A stretch of 64,000 nt of DNA from QHXN01 sp963785125 (GCA_963785125.1 CAWATU010000004.1:1-64000); one strand, 5' to 3'. Positions 1 to 11,570 are shown, numbered from the stretch's first letter. A program made the numbers and translations. The notes: generated by a model not told the origin, from the letters alone.

Positions 1-476
1 GTTGATTCGTGGGATGTGTGTGATCAGGCGTGCATGAATTTGTTTGACAAGACGCCGATGGCGTGGGACAAGATTCCTGAATATGCGGCGAGTGAGCAAG
101 AGTTTGTAAAACGCGCTGCGTTCGCGCTGCTTGCAGTGCTCGCTTGGCATGACAAAGGGCCGCCTGATGCGCGCTTTATCGAATATTTTCCGCTGTTGGC
201 GCAGGGTGCGACGGATGAGCGCAATTTTGTGAAAAAAGCAGTGAACTGGGCACTACGCGGCATTGGCAAGCGCAATGCGAATTTGAATAAAGCCGCAATC
301 AAGTTTTCCAAACAGCTGGTCAAGACAGATTCCAAAGCCACGCGCTGGATTGCGACGGATGCGATTCGCGAATTGGAGAGCGAGGCGGTCGCGCAAGCCT
401 TGCAAACGCCGAAACGAAAGCGGCAGCAAAACTCAAGAGCAGTACGGCAAAGAAACAGTCAAGCAAAACAGGATAA
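1..476 (+). CDS. DNA alkylation repair protein, AlkD-like (5' truncated by window edge)
   Basis: Reading is open from base 1, so only the C-terminal part is present. The peptide carries all-helical HEAT-like repeats with the family-typical stretches FVKRAAFALLAVLAWHDK and NFVKKAVNWALRGIGKRN, as in AlkD-type DNA glycosylases that remove N3/N7-alkyl purines without base flipping. The frame breaks near 404-406; adding one A to that A-run restores a lysine-rich tail ending in SSKTG and a TAA at 474-476. That end sits directly before the GTG of the next gene. The family call rests on motifs only; the catalytic N-terminal half is outside the window. Confidence 0.75.
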
Positions 477-477
477 C

Positions 478-1547
478 GTGAAACAATTCATTTCAATGAT
501 TCGTGCAAGCGTGTTGATATTGGGATTTTTTGCGTACTGGCAGGTTGCGCAGCAAGAACGGAGGGTCTACCCGCGCAAGCGTCAGCAACCCATGCGCCCG
601 CCGCGACAGTTATGACGAATACGCCTACCGTGCAATCTTTATCCAGTGCGGCACAAGGCGATTTTAGCGGGTTGGTGGATATTGGCGATGGGCGCAAAAT
701 GTATTTGGAATGTCTGGGCACAGGTTCGCCCACCGTCATTCTCGAATCGGGCTATCGGAATGACGCGGACATATGGACGGCGGAGGCGGAACCGGGCGCG
801 ACAACCGTGTTTCCGAATGTGGCAAAATTTACGCGGGTCTGCGCCTATGATCGTCCGGGCACGGTTTTAGATGGAGAGCATGTTAGTCGCAGCACGCCCG
901 TAACCATGCCGCGGACAGCACAGGATTTGGTCAAAGATTTGCACACGTTGTTGCAAACGGCAAAGGTGCCCGGACCGTATGTGCTCGCCGCGCATTCGTT
1001 TGGCGGACTCTTTGTGCGACTGTACGCGAGCACATATCCCGATGAGGTAGTTGGGATGGTGCTGGTAGATGCGTTGGCAGAGCAAGTGCGGGACTATATG
1101 ACGGCTGACCATTGGAAAGAATATGTGAATTTTGGATTTACGCAGCCTGCGCCCGGCTTGGAGCGTTACAAGGAGCTTGAGGTTCTGGAGGTAGATAAAA
1201 GTTTCGACCAGATGCAGCAAGCCGCTGCCGCCTCGCCGCTCCGACCGATGCCGCTGTTTGTCTTGTCGCAGGGCATCCCATTTGATTTGTCCGCGTATCC
1301 ATCCATTCCCGCAGGTCTACCGGGCGACCTCGATCAGGCGTGGAAAAAGGCGCAGGCGAATTTGGCTGCGCTCACTCCCAATGCCAAACATGTGGTTGCG
1401 ACAAAAAGTTCGCACTATATTCAAATTCAGCAGCCCGACCTAGTGATAGGGGCGATTCATCAAGTCGTGGATGCGGTACGAGACTCGTCATCGTGGGCAA
1501 ACGCTGCACCCATCGGCGATGCGACGGCTACGCCTGTTAGTCCATGA
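478..1547 (+). CDS. Alpha/beta hydrolase, predicted lipoprotein (one frameshift)
   Basis: The main frame from 612 encodes an alpha/beta hydrolase of about 310 residues: a DRPG turn, the nucleophile elbow AHSFGG (a G-x-S-x-G variant), an acidic turn LVDAL after the elbow and a late His in SSHYIQI. The N-terminus lies upstream in another frame. GTG at 478 starts a hydrophobic signal peptide, and adding one T to the T-run at 526-531 joins it to the lipobox VLAGC and then to the hydrolase. The protein is therefore probably lipid-anchored outside the cytoplasm. Substrate unknown. The single-base repair is strong evidence that the break is a sequence error. Confidence 0.75.
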
Positions 1548-1598
1548 GTGAGTTAGCGCAATTGCGGAACAACATTTTATGATTAAGAAGGGGAGAAA

Positions 1599-3164
1599 AT
1601 GAAAACGAATTTATTACGCCTCGGCGGGTTGGCCATGTTGTTGGGACTCGGATGCTTGCCACTCACCACGCACGCACAAGATATAACTCCTACCTCAAAA
1701 GTGACGCTTGAAAAGGTGCAAGCCGCGCTGCCAATGATTGAAAAGTTTACGCAGGACACGCTCGCCAAAACGGGCGTTCCGGGCGCAGCAATCGCCATCG
1801 TCTATCAGGACAAGGTTGTGTATCTCAAGGGCTTTGGCGTGCGCGAAGAGGGCAAAAGCGACCCTGTGACCGAGGACACGGTCTTTCAACTCGCGTCCAT
1901 GTCCAAGCCCATTGCGTCTACCATTGTCTCGGCGCTGGTTAGTGATGGCATGGTGAGTTGGGATTCAAAGGTGAGCGCGATTGACCCCGAGATTCAGCTT
2001 GCCGAACCCTATCCGACCCAACAAGTGACGGTGCGCGATTTCTTTTCGCATCGGAGTGGGCTGGATGGAAACGCGGGGGACGATTTGGAGCAAATCGGGT
2101 ACGAGCCGCGATACCATTCTGTCTGTGCTTGCGCTTTGTTCCCTCTGCAAGCAGTTTCCGCTCGGCGTATGCGTACAGCAATTTTGGCATTACGGCGGGG
2201 GGGGTGCGGCGGCAAAAGCAGCGGGCATGTCGTGGGAAGACGCCGCGCAAAAAGAATTGTACGAACCACTGAGCATGACGAGCGACCAGCTCGCGCTATT
2301 CTGATTTTCTGTCGCGCACCAATCGTGCTTCCCTGCATATTATGGTGGACGGTAAGTGGACAGCGGCGCTCAAGCGGACGCCCGATGCCCAAGCCCCGGC
2401 AGGCGGCGTCAGCTCCAATGTCAAGGATTTGGCGCAGTGGCTGCGGCTGGAACTTGCCAACGGCAAATATGATGGCAAGCAGTTGATTAAAGAGGACGCC
2501 CTTTTGCAAACGTGCCAGCCCCTTATCATACGCGGAGAAAACCCCATCACGGGTGCGCCGGGCTTTTACGGCTTGGGATGGAATGTGGACTATCAAATAG
2601 ATGGTACGGTCTATTATGACCATGCCGGAGCGTTCACGCAGGGCGCACGCACGGTGGTCGTGATGGTCCCGTCAGAGCAATTGGGCATTATTGTGCTATC
2701 GAATGCGTTTCCCACCGGAGTGCCCGAAGGGATTGCGTATACTTTTCTGGACTATGTGAATCTGGGCGCGCTGGCTCAGGACTGGGTCAAAACCTGGAAT
2801 GGCTTGTACGACAGTTTGTATGGTCCCACTCGGATTGACGCGGCAGCGGCAGTGTATGCAACTCCGCCCACGCCCGCATCGCCCGCCAAGGCAAACTCGG
2901 CGTATGTAGGGACGTATACGAATGACTATGTGGGGGATGCGGTGGTTGTGGAAAAGGATGGGGCGCTGGAATTGCAGTTGGGTCCCACAGAAAAAAGCGT
3001 TTCCGTTAACGCATTATGACCGTGATACGTTCATCGCGTATCCTTTCCCGGAAATCCCAAATTATCCCAGTCCCATCGAGTTTACAATAGGCTCGGACGG
3101 CAAGGCGGCTCAAGTCTCGATTGACTTTATGAATAGTAATGGGCAAGGTGTGTTGACGCGGTGA
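1599..3164 (+). pseudogene. Serine hydrolase, class C beta-lactamase/PBP4*-like, with C-terminal DUF3471-type domain (multiple frameshifts)
   Basis: ATG at 1599 follows an AAGGGGAG ribosome site and begins a signal peptide ending near THAQ. The catalytic S-x-x-K is SMSK in the first segment. The second motif Y-x-N (YAYSNFG) is readable near 2165-2195 in another frame. The segment 2342-3019 holds the rest of the hydrolase and the start of a DUF3471-like beta domain (YVGTYTNDYVGDAV), and the end is read in a third frame to 3164. At least four frame changes are needed. Likely an exported esterase/peptidase-type hydrolase rather than a resistance enzyme. It follows the hydrolase at 478-1547, perhaps in one transcript. 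Indel errors are more likely than true decay because every motif is preserved. Confidence 0.7.
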
Positions 3165-3186
3165 CTACCGCACCGTAATGCAATCA

Positions 3187-3247
3187 ACCAGTCCAGCGAT
3201 GATTTTTCATGTTATAGACAATTCAGAAAAATCATCGCTGGACTGGT
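3187..3247. repeat. Perfect 22-bp inverted repeat (intergenic hairpin)
   Basis: Arms 3187-3208 and 3226-3247 are exact reverse complements with a 17-nt loop. It lies between the serine hydrolase and the glycosyltransferase. There is no clean poly-T tract after the right arm, so it is a strong hairpin but not a textbook terminator. Confidence 0.8.
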
Positions 3248-3359
3248 CAGTTGCACGCGGCTCATACATGGTGATAACTATAATGCGTGTGAGGTTGTTG
3301 CAGGCTGGCTGATCAAGAACCATTGAAACACATAGGCACGTTAAGGGTGAAACGCCCCG

Positions 3360-4074
3360 ATGATCAACAAAATCATTCACTATTGTTGGTTTGGAAATAC
3401 AGAACCCGGTGCCAAGATTGAACGTTGTATGGAGAGTTGGGCGCGTTACTTGCCCGACTATCGCGTCGTTAAATGGAGCGAGAGCAACTCGCCGATGAAT
3501 GTGCCATACGTCCAGGCGATGGCGCGGCAAAAGCTTTGGGCAAAGGTATCCAATTATGTGCGCCTGCACGCCCTCTACGAACAGGGCGGAATTTATTTCG
3601 ATACGGACATTGAGGTGCTGAAAAGTTTTGATTCGTTTTTGAATGACGAGGGTTTTATCGGCTTTCAGCAGCGGCGCAAAAATTCGGATTGGGTCAACAA
3701 TGCGGTGATTGGTGCGGTCGCGGGTCATGCATTTTGCAAGAAAAGTATGGAACGCGTTGTCACTACCTATGCCAGGGAGCGTATTGTGCTACGCGGTCCT
3801 CAAATAGAAACGCAAGAATTGGTTGCTGCCGGACTGTCGCAGGTACGGCAAGCAAGTGATTGATGGCATACGCATTTATCCCTACGAATATTTTTATCCA
3901 TATCCGTGGTGGGCATCGTTCCATCCCGTGCGCATCCAACCTACAACCTACGCGATTCATCATTGGCAGCGCAGCTCGTACGACATGCGAAAATTCCCGC
4001 TCAAATTGCGCCTGCGGCGTTTTCTCTATGACAGTGACAGCACCATTCGCGGACAACTCAGCAGAGTGAATTGA
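3360..4074 (+). CDS. Glycosyltransferase, GT32/OCH1-like sugar transferase (one frameshift)
   Basis: The N-terminus MINKIIHYCWFG and the segment LWAKVSNYVRLHALYEQGGIYFDTDIEVL are characteristic of the Gly_transf_sug (DXD-containing) family, with DTD as the metal/nucleotide-sugar motif. Such enzymes transfer sugars in capsule or glycan synthesis in the cytoplasm. The frame changes near 3840: the 3360 frame ends at 3863, while the next frame continues with GIRIYPYEYFYP and ends at 4074, giving a normal length of about 235 residues. No neighbouring glycan genes are visible, so the acceptor cannot be inferred. Confidence 0.72.
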
Positions 4075-4115
4075 CGTAATATATACAGACGTATAGAGTT
4101 TTATGGAGGTCAACG

Positions 4116-5692
4116 ATGATCTATACCAGTCTTTTTCCAGACATTACCATTCCCAATGTAACGCTGGCGCAATATACGTTACAACACGCGGCGTCAATGG
4201 CAGACCAACCCGCCTTGATTGATGGACCGAGCGGACGCACGCTCACGTACAAACAAGTGGCAAGTGGTGCCGCGGCTCGTGGCGTCATCGCTGGCAGCCC
4301 GCGGCTTTGGCAAAGGCGATGTGCTTGCCATTTGGATGCCGAATGTGCCCGAATATGCAGTGCCGTTTCTCGCCGTCTCGATGTTGGGCGGCATCAATAC
4401 CACGCTCAACTCGCTCTATCTCCCCGATGAGGCAGCGTTTCAGGCTCAACGATACGGGCGCGACGTACCTCGTTACCATTCCCCAATTTATGGACCGCGC
4501 TCGCAGCGGTAAAAGGCACAAAAGTTAAAGAAATTTTCGTCCTCGGCGAAGCCGAAGGCGCAACTCCATTCATGTCGCTGATGCAGAGCGACGGCAAACT
4601 GCCCGATGTGACGATTGACCCCGCCAAAGATTTGGTCGTGCTGCCCTATTCCAGCGGTACCAGCGGACGTCCCAAAGGCGTAATGCTCACGCATCGCAAT
4701 CTCATTGCACAAATCGAGCAGGTGACTCAAACCGGCGTTTTCCTGCCGAATGATACGGTCATCGGCGTGTTGCCGTTCTATCATATTTACGGCATGGTGC
4801 TGATTCTGCTGCTCTCGCTCGCCAAAGGGAACAAGTGCGTTTCCGTAGCAAAGTTCGACATGGAAATGTTTTTGCAGGTCATGGACAAGTACCAGATTAC
4901 GATTGCGCCGCTCGTGCCGCCGATTGTGTTGGGACTGGCAAAGCATCCCATTGTAGACAAGTTCAATCTCACCCACTTGCGTATCATCACGTCAGGCGCG
5001 GCACCGCTCGGCGCAGATTTGGAAATCGCAGCGGGCAAGCGGCTCCACTGCGACGTCCTGCAAGGCTATGGCATGACCGAAGTGAGCGCGGCGAGCCATA
5101 TCAATCCCGGCGACCCTGCATTAATTCGTCACGGCTCGGTGGGCTATGTCGCTCCCGCAAATGGAAGCGAAAGTGGTAGACCCGGAAACAGGTGGCGAAG
5201 CGGCTGCCGGACTCCCCGGCGAAATTTGTGTGCGCGGACCCAATCGGATGGTCGGCTACTGGAACAATCCCGAAGCCACCGCAGCGACGATTGACGCCGA
5301 TGGTTGGCTGCACACCGGCGATGTGGGCTTTGCGGATGAAGACGGATATTTCTACGTCGTTGACCGCGTAAAAGAGCTCATCAAATATCATGCGTACCAA
5401 GTTGCGCCTGCGGAACTGGAAGCCGTGCTTGTCACGCATCCCATGGTCGCCGACTGTGCGGTGATTCCCTTTATGGATGATGCGGAGGGCGAAGTGCCCA
5501 AGGCGTTCGTCGTGTTGAAAGGGCAGGTCACCTCTGAAGAATTAATGGCATACGTGGCGGAGCGTGTTGCGCCGTACAAAAAGATTCGGCGCATGGAAAT
5601 CATTGACGCAATTCCAAAATCGGCGTCGGGCAAAATTCTGCGCCGCATTCTGGTAGACAAAGACCCGCGCCGCTGTCAGGGAGAGTGCATGA
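4116..5692 (+). pseudogene. Acyl-CoA/4-coumarate-CoA ligase, AMP-dependent synthetase family (multiple frameshifts)
   Basis: An adenylate-forming enzyme that activates a carboxylic acid with ATP and loads CoA. The start MIYTSLFPDITIP follows a GGAGGT-like site. The P-loop motif YSSGTSGRPKGVMLTHRN lies near 4647-4700, the A5 motif QGYGMTEVS near 5060, the A7 region GWLHTGDVGFAD near 5305 and the A10 lysine SGKILRR near 5630. Segments in at least four frames are needed. Near 5660 one more shift leads to a stop at 5690-5692 that overlaps the next ATG in an ATGA arrangement, implying translational coupling to the LLM oxidoreductase. The acyl substrate is unknown. Confidence 0.75.
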
Positions 5693-6556
5693 AGTTCGGC
5701 TTTGTGTTCCCGCACGGCGATGCGCGCATGGCGGCGAATTTTGCGCAGGAAGCCGAGCGCCGCGGGCTGGGACGCGTTTTTCGTCTGGGAAGGCGTCTGG
5801 GGCGAGGACGCGTGGGTCATGCTCGGCGCGTGTGCGATGGTCACAGAGCGCATTCGCCTCGGCACGTTGCTCACGCCCATCTCCCGGCGGCGTCCGTGGA
5901 AACTAGCAAGCGAAACCGCGACGGTTGACCGCCTCACGAATGGACGCCTGATTCTTTCTGTCGGACTCGGCGCGCCGCACACAAATTCCGGCTGGGAAGA
6001 ATTTGGCGAAGCGACCGACCGCAAGACCCGTGCGGAATTGATGGATGAGGGCTTGCAAATTTTAGAGGGCTTGTGGGGCGGGCAGCCGTTTGCGTTTGAA
6101 GGCAAGCATTATCAGGTCAAGCCCATCGGCACGGAACCTGCCGGACCACCGCCACCGATAGGGATTGTGCAACAGCCGCGTATTCCGATTTGGGTGGTGG
6201 GCGCGGTGAATCGCGAAAAATCGCTACAGCGCGTGGTCAAGTATGATGGCTTGTTACCTACGCTCGTAATGGATCAAAGCAAAGCGACGGTCGAAGAAGC
6301 GCGGAGTTTTACGCCAGAGGAATTGTTGCAAGCCGTCAATTGGGTTCAAGCCCAGCGCGAGTCTGGCACGCCACTTGATGTTGTGGTAGAGGAAGATATT
6401 CCTGTGGATGATGCCGCCGCCCAAGTGCTGGTGGATAAGTGGACGGCGGGTGGTGCAACGTGGATGATTCAAGCCATGTGGGGCACGATGGATGACCCGA
6501 ACGGACACGAACAAGTGTTGGGGCGAATTCGGCAGGGACCGCCGAAGGGGAAATAG
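5689..6556 (+). CDS. LLM-class (luciferase-like) flavin/F420-dependent oxidoreductase (one frameshift)
   Basis: Starts at the ATGA overlap with the ligase, preceded by AGGGAGA. The N-terminus MKFGFVFPHGDARMAANFA changes frame near 5760 and continues as DAFFVWEGVWGEDAWVMLGA to the stop at 6554-6556. Segments such as TERIRLGTLLTPISRRRPWKLA and the WVVGAVN strand fit the TIM-barrel bacterial luciferase-like superfamily, which uses FMNH2 or F420. Total about 288 residues, normal for the family. The overlap with an acyl-CoA ligase suggests a shared catabolic step, but the substrate cannot be read from the sequence. Confidence 0.75.
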
Positions 6557-6674
6557 AAAGTAGAATTTGGAGATTGGGTATCTTGGTTAGATAGGAGAAT
6601 TGGGAATAGGTACAAAAAGTCGAGACGTTCAAATAAGAGATAGAAGGTTATGTACATTTCAGCAATTTCCCTCA

Positions 6675-8234
6675 ATGGGCAAAATCGGCTTGCCCGCACC
6701 CGTGCAAGAATTAGCCTCTCAAAAATGGGATGCCATCATCGTTGGCGCGGGACACAATGGCTTGACGTGCGCCGCGTATTTAGCACGCGCTGGAAAAAAG
6801 GTGCTTGTCTTGGAAGCGCGCGAACGCATTGGCGGCGCGTGTACGTTGGAAGAACCGTGGGCGGGGTTTCATCTCTCGCCATGCGCGTACGTTGTTGGTC
6901 TATTGCATCCGTCGGTCATTCGCGAATTGAACTTTTACAAACACGGGTTCGATTGGGTTCCGGTGATGGGCGGACAATTTGTGCCATTCGATGATGACAG
7001 CAGCGTGCTATTGTGGGAAGACGGCGGCAAGTGCGAGGATGAAATCAAACGCTTTGCGCCGCGCGATTTGAAAGGCTGGCCGCGCGATGAGTGATGTGAT
7101 TCATCGTACCCGCAGATGCGATTCGTCCGAACGACGAGCGCGACATGTGGATTGGGCGCGCACCGACGCGCGAACAGATGGAAGCGCGTTTGAAAGGCGA
7201 TGACGAGGCAATCAAAATGCTCTTTGAGTGGAGCATTTTTGAAATGACTTCGCGTTATCTCACAGATGAGCGCTTGATTGCGGCATATCTTGGGCAAGGC
7301 GTCATCGGCACGAATGCAAGTCCGTACGAACCTGGTACCGCGTCCGTGTGGTTTCATCATTCGTCAGGGCGGATGGACCGCAATTTGCTTTCCGTGTGGG
7401 GCTATGTCAAAGGCGGCATGGGCATGGTCTCGTTCATCCTCTGCGACATTGCCCGCGAGGCAGGCGCAACCGTCGCCGCAGGCGTGCCCGTTTGCGCGAA
7501 TTTTACCCGGCGAAGGTGTCGAACTCGAAGGCGGCGAAAAAATTTCCGCGCCCATTGTCGTTTCGAACGCTGACCGTGTGTCGCCTTGCGTTTGTTGGGC
7601 GACGCCGCCGATGCTGAATGGAAACAGCGTGTCGAGGGCGTGCCCATCAAGGGCTGCACGGTCAAGGTCAATGCAGCTTTGTATGAACTCCCGAATTTTC
7701 GAGCGCGTCCTGGTACGACCGGCGAACATTTTCTCGCAATGATAAATACGACTCTGTCGCTGGACGAATGGAAAACTCACTGCGACATTGCCAAAGGTGG
7801 CAAATTGCCGCCGCGTGTGTGGACGGAAATTTATTTGCAGACCGCCTATGACCCAAGCGTTGCCCCGGATGGCAAACAGACCATGAGCGTCTTTGCCCAA
7901 TATGTGCCGAACCAATTTGCGGAAGGTGATTGGAACACGAACCGCGAAAAAGTGGGCAAGGTGGTGCTCGATCGATTGGGCGCTATGTGACCAATTTCCC
8001 CAACGCGGTCATGGCGATGGAAGTTTTGGGTCCACCCGATATTGAGCAACGCGTGGGATTGACGGGCGGGCACATTTTTCAGGGTGAAATTTTGCCCCAA
8101 TACATGTGGGACAAGGGTCTACCGCGCGCACGCCGATGGGTGGATTTTTTCTGTGCGGCGCGGCGACCCATCCCGGTGGCAGCGTCATCGTGATGAATGG
8201 ACGGAACGCGGCGATGGAGATTTTGTACCGGTGA
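6675..8234 (+). pseudogene. FAD-dependent oxidoreductase, phytoene-desaturase-like (COG1233/PYROXD2 type; multiple frameshifts)
   Basis: The N-terminus has the dinucleotide-binding motif GAGHNGLTCAAYLARAG followed by VLVLEARERIGGAC, the Rossmann fold of phytoene-dehydrogenase-like proteins. The C-terminal family signature LCGAATHPGG followed by NGRNAAMEIL is readable in pieces near 8150-8230 and ends at TGA 8232-8234. Between them the gene passes through at least five frame changes (about 7090, 7500, 7590, 7985, 8150). The expected protein is about 515 residues. It probably oxidises or isomerises a hydrophobic substrate; no carotenoid genes are nearby. Start chosen at ATG 6675; no convincing upstream alternative was seen. 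Confidence 0.72.
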
Positions 8235-8292
8235 AAAACACGCTCAACCCGTTGCCGCTATAACAATTTGCCTCGACTGGATGCCTAGATAG

Positions 8293-8359
8293 AAACCGCG
8301 AATCCACGCGAATCTGCACTAAACTTTTATTCGTGTAAATTCGCGTGGATTCGCGGTTT
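8293..8359. repeat. Perfect 21-bp inverted repeat, CGCGAATCCACGCGAAT type
   Basis: Arms 8293-8313 and 8339-8359 are exact reverse complements with a 25-nt loop. The arm contains two CGCGAAT words. It lies in the noncoding stretch between the FAD enzyme and the PRC-barrel gene and may end transcription of the former. Similar sequences recur across many environmental bacterial genomes from memory; copy number here cannot be assessed. Confidence 0.8.
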
Positions 8360-8458
8360 TGTAGGGTGCAGTTAACCTAAATTATGGCTCAATCTAGGGT
8401 GTGTATACGCGATCGGAAATCCAATTTATAATAGAGTTATCTTATTCAAGGACATCCC

Positions 8459-8972
8459 ATGCCAACCGGAAAGCAATCGCAAAACAAACCGCTTATTAGT
8501 CTCACCGATGGGAAAAAAGTGGGTGAGGTCAAGGACTTGTATCTGGACGAAACCTTTAACAAGCTGACAGGCGTATTTGTTGGCTCGGAAGGGCTACTTA
8601 ACCGCAAGAATTTTGCCATTGACCGTACTGGTCCAATGTTGGCGCAGATGCGTGGCTCGTCACCGACTCGCATGTTGTGATTGCCCTCGAAGGCATTCCC
8701 AATAGCGGGTCGTTTGTTTTGTTGAGTGACTTGCGCGGACGCGAAATTGTGAGCGAAGGTGTACGAATATTGGCGCGGTGGATGATGTGATTTTTGACCA
8801 AACGGGCACCATCACCGGGTTTGTGTTGGGCAAAATTCAGGTCAAGGGCACGCTGGCAGACCGCAAAGCGATAGCGCGTTCCGCCATTTCTACCATTGGC
8901 GGCAAGCAGTCGGCAATGACCGCGAATATGACGTTGGCAGAATCAACCGAAGTGGCAATGGAACACGGATAG
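8459..8972 (+). pseudogene. PRC-barrel domain protein, two tandem barrels (frameshifts)
   Basis: The first part reads VGEVKDLYLDETFNKLTGVFV, a typical PRC-barrel strand pattern. After a frame change near 8640 the protein continues DSHVVIALEGIPNSGSFVLLSDLRGREIVSEG and, in a third frame, VDDVIFDQTGTITGFVLGKI, a second PRC-barrel. The full protein would be about 170 residues. PRC-barrels are small beta folds found in photosynthetic reaction-centre H subunits, RimM and sporulation YlmC-type proteins; no specific role can be given. It precedes the polyamine transporter by 40 bp but need not be related. Confidence 0.65.
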
Positions 8973-9011
8973 CACGCCGGACAATTTTCTCGCAACAGGG
9001 AGTGAGGACGA

Positions 9012-10144
9012 ATGCCCGACCCACAATGGGATGTTGAAATCCTGAACGTCACAAAACAATTTGGCGACACCAAAGCAGTTGACGATTTGACCTTGCGCAT
9101 TGAGCGTGGGAAGTTTTATTCGTTTCTCGGTCCTCCGGTTGCGGCAAAACCACGACCTTGCGCATGATTGCGGGCTTTGAAGACCCAACGGTGGGCGAGA
9201 TTCGCATTGCGGGCAAAAACGTGGAAGGATTGCCGCCGTGACAAGCGCAACGTGAATACGGTATTTCAAAGTTATGCGCTCTTTCCGCACATGACCGTGT
9301 TTGACAATGTTGCGTACGGGTTGCGCCAACGCAAGACCGCCGAATCCGAGATCCAAAGCGTGTGACCGAAGCGTTGGTGATGGTGCGCTTGAGCGGGCGC
9401 GAAAAATCATTTCCCAAGCAAATGTCCGGCGGGCAGCAGCAGCGCGTGGCGCTCGCGGGCGTTGGTGTTGCGCCCACAGGTATTGTTGTTGGATGAGCCG
9501 CTCGGCGCGCTCGACCTCAAATTGCGCAAAGCGATGCAGTTGGAATTGAAAACATTGCAAACGCAGGTCGGCATTACGTTCATCTATGTCACGCACTACC
9601 AGGAAGAAGCGTTGACGATGAGCGATTACATTGCCGTAATGAACGCGGGCAAAATTTTGCAGCTCGGACACGCTACAGAAATTTACGAAGAACCGGCGAC
9701 AAAGTTCGTGGCGGATTTTATCGGCGAGTCGAATTTTATCGAGGGGCGTGTCATTTCCATTGACCCCCAAACGATTTGTGTCGAATCCGACAATTTGGAA
9801 TTTCGTGCGGCGGCGCGCAAGGATGTGAGCATGAAGCAGAAAGTGATTGTCGCCATCCGTCCCGAACGCGTGTCATTGGTCCAAGACCGCTTTGAAGGCG
9901 TGGTCAATCAATATTCGGGAAAAATCGAGGCGCTGGTCTTTAGCGGTTCCACGACGATGTATCAGGTGCGATTGAATGAGAATGTGCTGTTGAGTGTGCG
10001 TGAGGCAAACGTGGCGCGTGCGAACGCGGCAAGCGATTTGCGCATCGGCGATCAAGTGTGGGCGCATTGGGAACCCACCGCCGCTGTATTTGACTACATA
10101 AAGATCTGTTCGTCCAAAAAGTGTTTGAAACAATTTGTTGGTGA
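9012..10144 (+). pseudogene. potA: Spermidine/putrescine ABC transporter ATP-binding protein, PotA-like (multiple frameshifts)
   Basis: MPDPQWDVEILNVTKQFGDT starts a CUT/spermidine-type ATPase. Walker A is split: one base added near 9133-9136 restores GPSGCGKTTT. The Q-loop FQSYALFPHMTVFDNVAYGL, signature MSGGQQQRVALA and Walker B VLLLDEPLGALD follow in further frames. The segment 9462-10097 includes the H-loop region YVTHYQEEAL and a C-terminal TOBE/MOP regulatory domain. The exact end is uncertain: a last frame change near 10098 gives a stop at 10142-10144, otherwise the frame runs to 10226. Followed by PotD, PotB and PotC homologues. Confidence 0.8.
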
Positions 10145-10297
10145 CGTATCCGCTTCACCCATTTTATTGTTTGATGTAGTAACTAATGGTGCTAGTTCTG
10201 TCTATAGATCCGCGTTATTTCACTAGACAAGGGCTGAGCCGTGAACGAATTACCCGTTAAATTCGGGACTAGCACGATTAGTTAGTAGGAGGAGAAC

Positions 10298-11492
10298 ATG
10301 CAAAATCGTAAGCTGGAACCATTAACGTGGCAGTCGTGTGATGCGCCGCGGCTTTTTGTATATAGCAGGCGCAGGCAGCGCGGCAGCATTTTTGGCAGCG
10401 TGCTCCGGGCAGGGTGGCGCGTCCGTTACCAGCGCCCCCCCGACTGCGGTGTCAACAGGAGCGACAAGCGCACCCGCTGTAGCTCCCACCGCGGGCGCAT
10501 CCGAAGGGGAACTCTTTCTCTACAATTGGGCAGATTATGTGAATCCTGACGATGTGACCGCGTTTACGGCGGCATCCAAGGTCAAGGTCACGCAAGATTT
10601 TTACGAAAGCAACGAGGACCTGCTTGCCAAAATAGAAGCGGGTGGCACGGGCTATGATGTCGTGCGCCAATGGGGAATATGGTCACAATTATGGCGGACA
10701 AGGGTTTGCTCTTGCCGATGGATGTGAGCCGGATCCCGAATTTCAAATATATGGGCGCGCAATTTGCCAAGAGTCGCCCGCATGACCCTGACAACAAGTG
10801 GAGCGTGACCAAAGATTGGGGCACGACGGGCATTGCGTGGAACAGCGACAAAATCAAAGAGGAAGTTACCTCGCTCGACGATTTTTGGAAACTCGCTGCC
10901 AAGTATCCGGGCAAAGTGGCGATGATGGATTCGTCACCCGAAGCGATTGGGTTGACGCTCAAGTATTTGGGATATTCGTACAATTCCTGCAATCAGAACG
11001 AATTGGACGAGGTTGCTCAAAAAGTTGATTGAACTCAAACCATACGTCAAGGCGTTTGATTCCTCCTACTTTGACTTGCTCGCGAGTGATGAAGTATGGA
11101 TGTCTTTTGCGTGGAACGGCGATGTCTTTAATGCCAATTCAAAACGCAAGGATGCGGGAAAACCCGAAAGCATCAATTACGTTATCGCCAAAGAGGGCGG
11201 CGAAATTTGGGAAGATGACTGGGTGATTTTAAAGAACGCACCGCATCCGAACGTGGCGTACCAGTGGATTGATTTTATTCTCGATCCCAAAATCCAAGCC
11301 GCCGAATCGAACTTTACCTACTATGCGAGCGGCGAGGACGAAGCCAAAAAATACATGGACCCCGCGGTCACGTCTAATCCTGCTGTCTATCCCTCTGCCG
11401 ATATTTTGGCAAAGCTCGAAACTGCGCAGGCGCTCGACAAAACCTGCTTGCAGGGACGCGAGGAACTCTGGACAAAATTAAAGAGCGCATAA
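10298..11492 (+). pseudogene. potD: Spermidine/putrescine-binding lipoprotein, PotD-like (multiple frameshifts)
   Basis: Starts at ATG 10298 behind AGGAGGAG. After a shift near 10335 comes a twin-arginine-like RRGFLYIAGAGSAAAFLAAC lipoprotein signal with Cys anchor, then a Ser/Thr/Pro-rich tether. The mature domain begins GELFLYNWADYVNPD, the hallmark of PotD/PotF extracellular solute-binding proteins (family 1), with the ligand-site segment WGTTGIAWNSDKI and the ending NAPHPNVAYQWIDFILDP. Frames change again near 10660 and 11010. It captures polyamines outside the membrane and delivers them to the PotBC permease encoded downstream. Placed between potA and potB, an order common in Chloroflexota. 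Confidence 0.82.
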
Positions 11493-11526
11493 GCATCGAG
11501 ATACGAGTTAGTCCGTTCTACTTGTT

Positions 11527-11570
11527 GTAGGGGCGGGTCGTGCATCGTTCTTTGATGCCCCCGCCCCTAC
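11527..11570. terminator. GC-rich hairpin after PotD gene
   Basis: Arms 11527-11537 (GTAGGGGCGGG) and 11560-11570 are perfect complements, and an inner GCATC/GATGC pair continues the stem. It sits between potD and potB, so it may cause partial termination, giving more binding protein than permease. No poly-T follows. Confidence 0.6.

Noticed and set aside
6557..6660. Degenerate 7-bp repeat after the LLM gene (GAATTTGGAGATTGGG and similar)
   Set aside because: The words match poorly and no arm pairing was found; reported only here.
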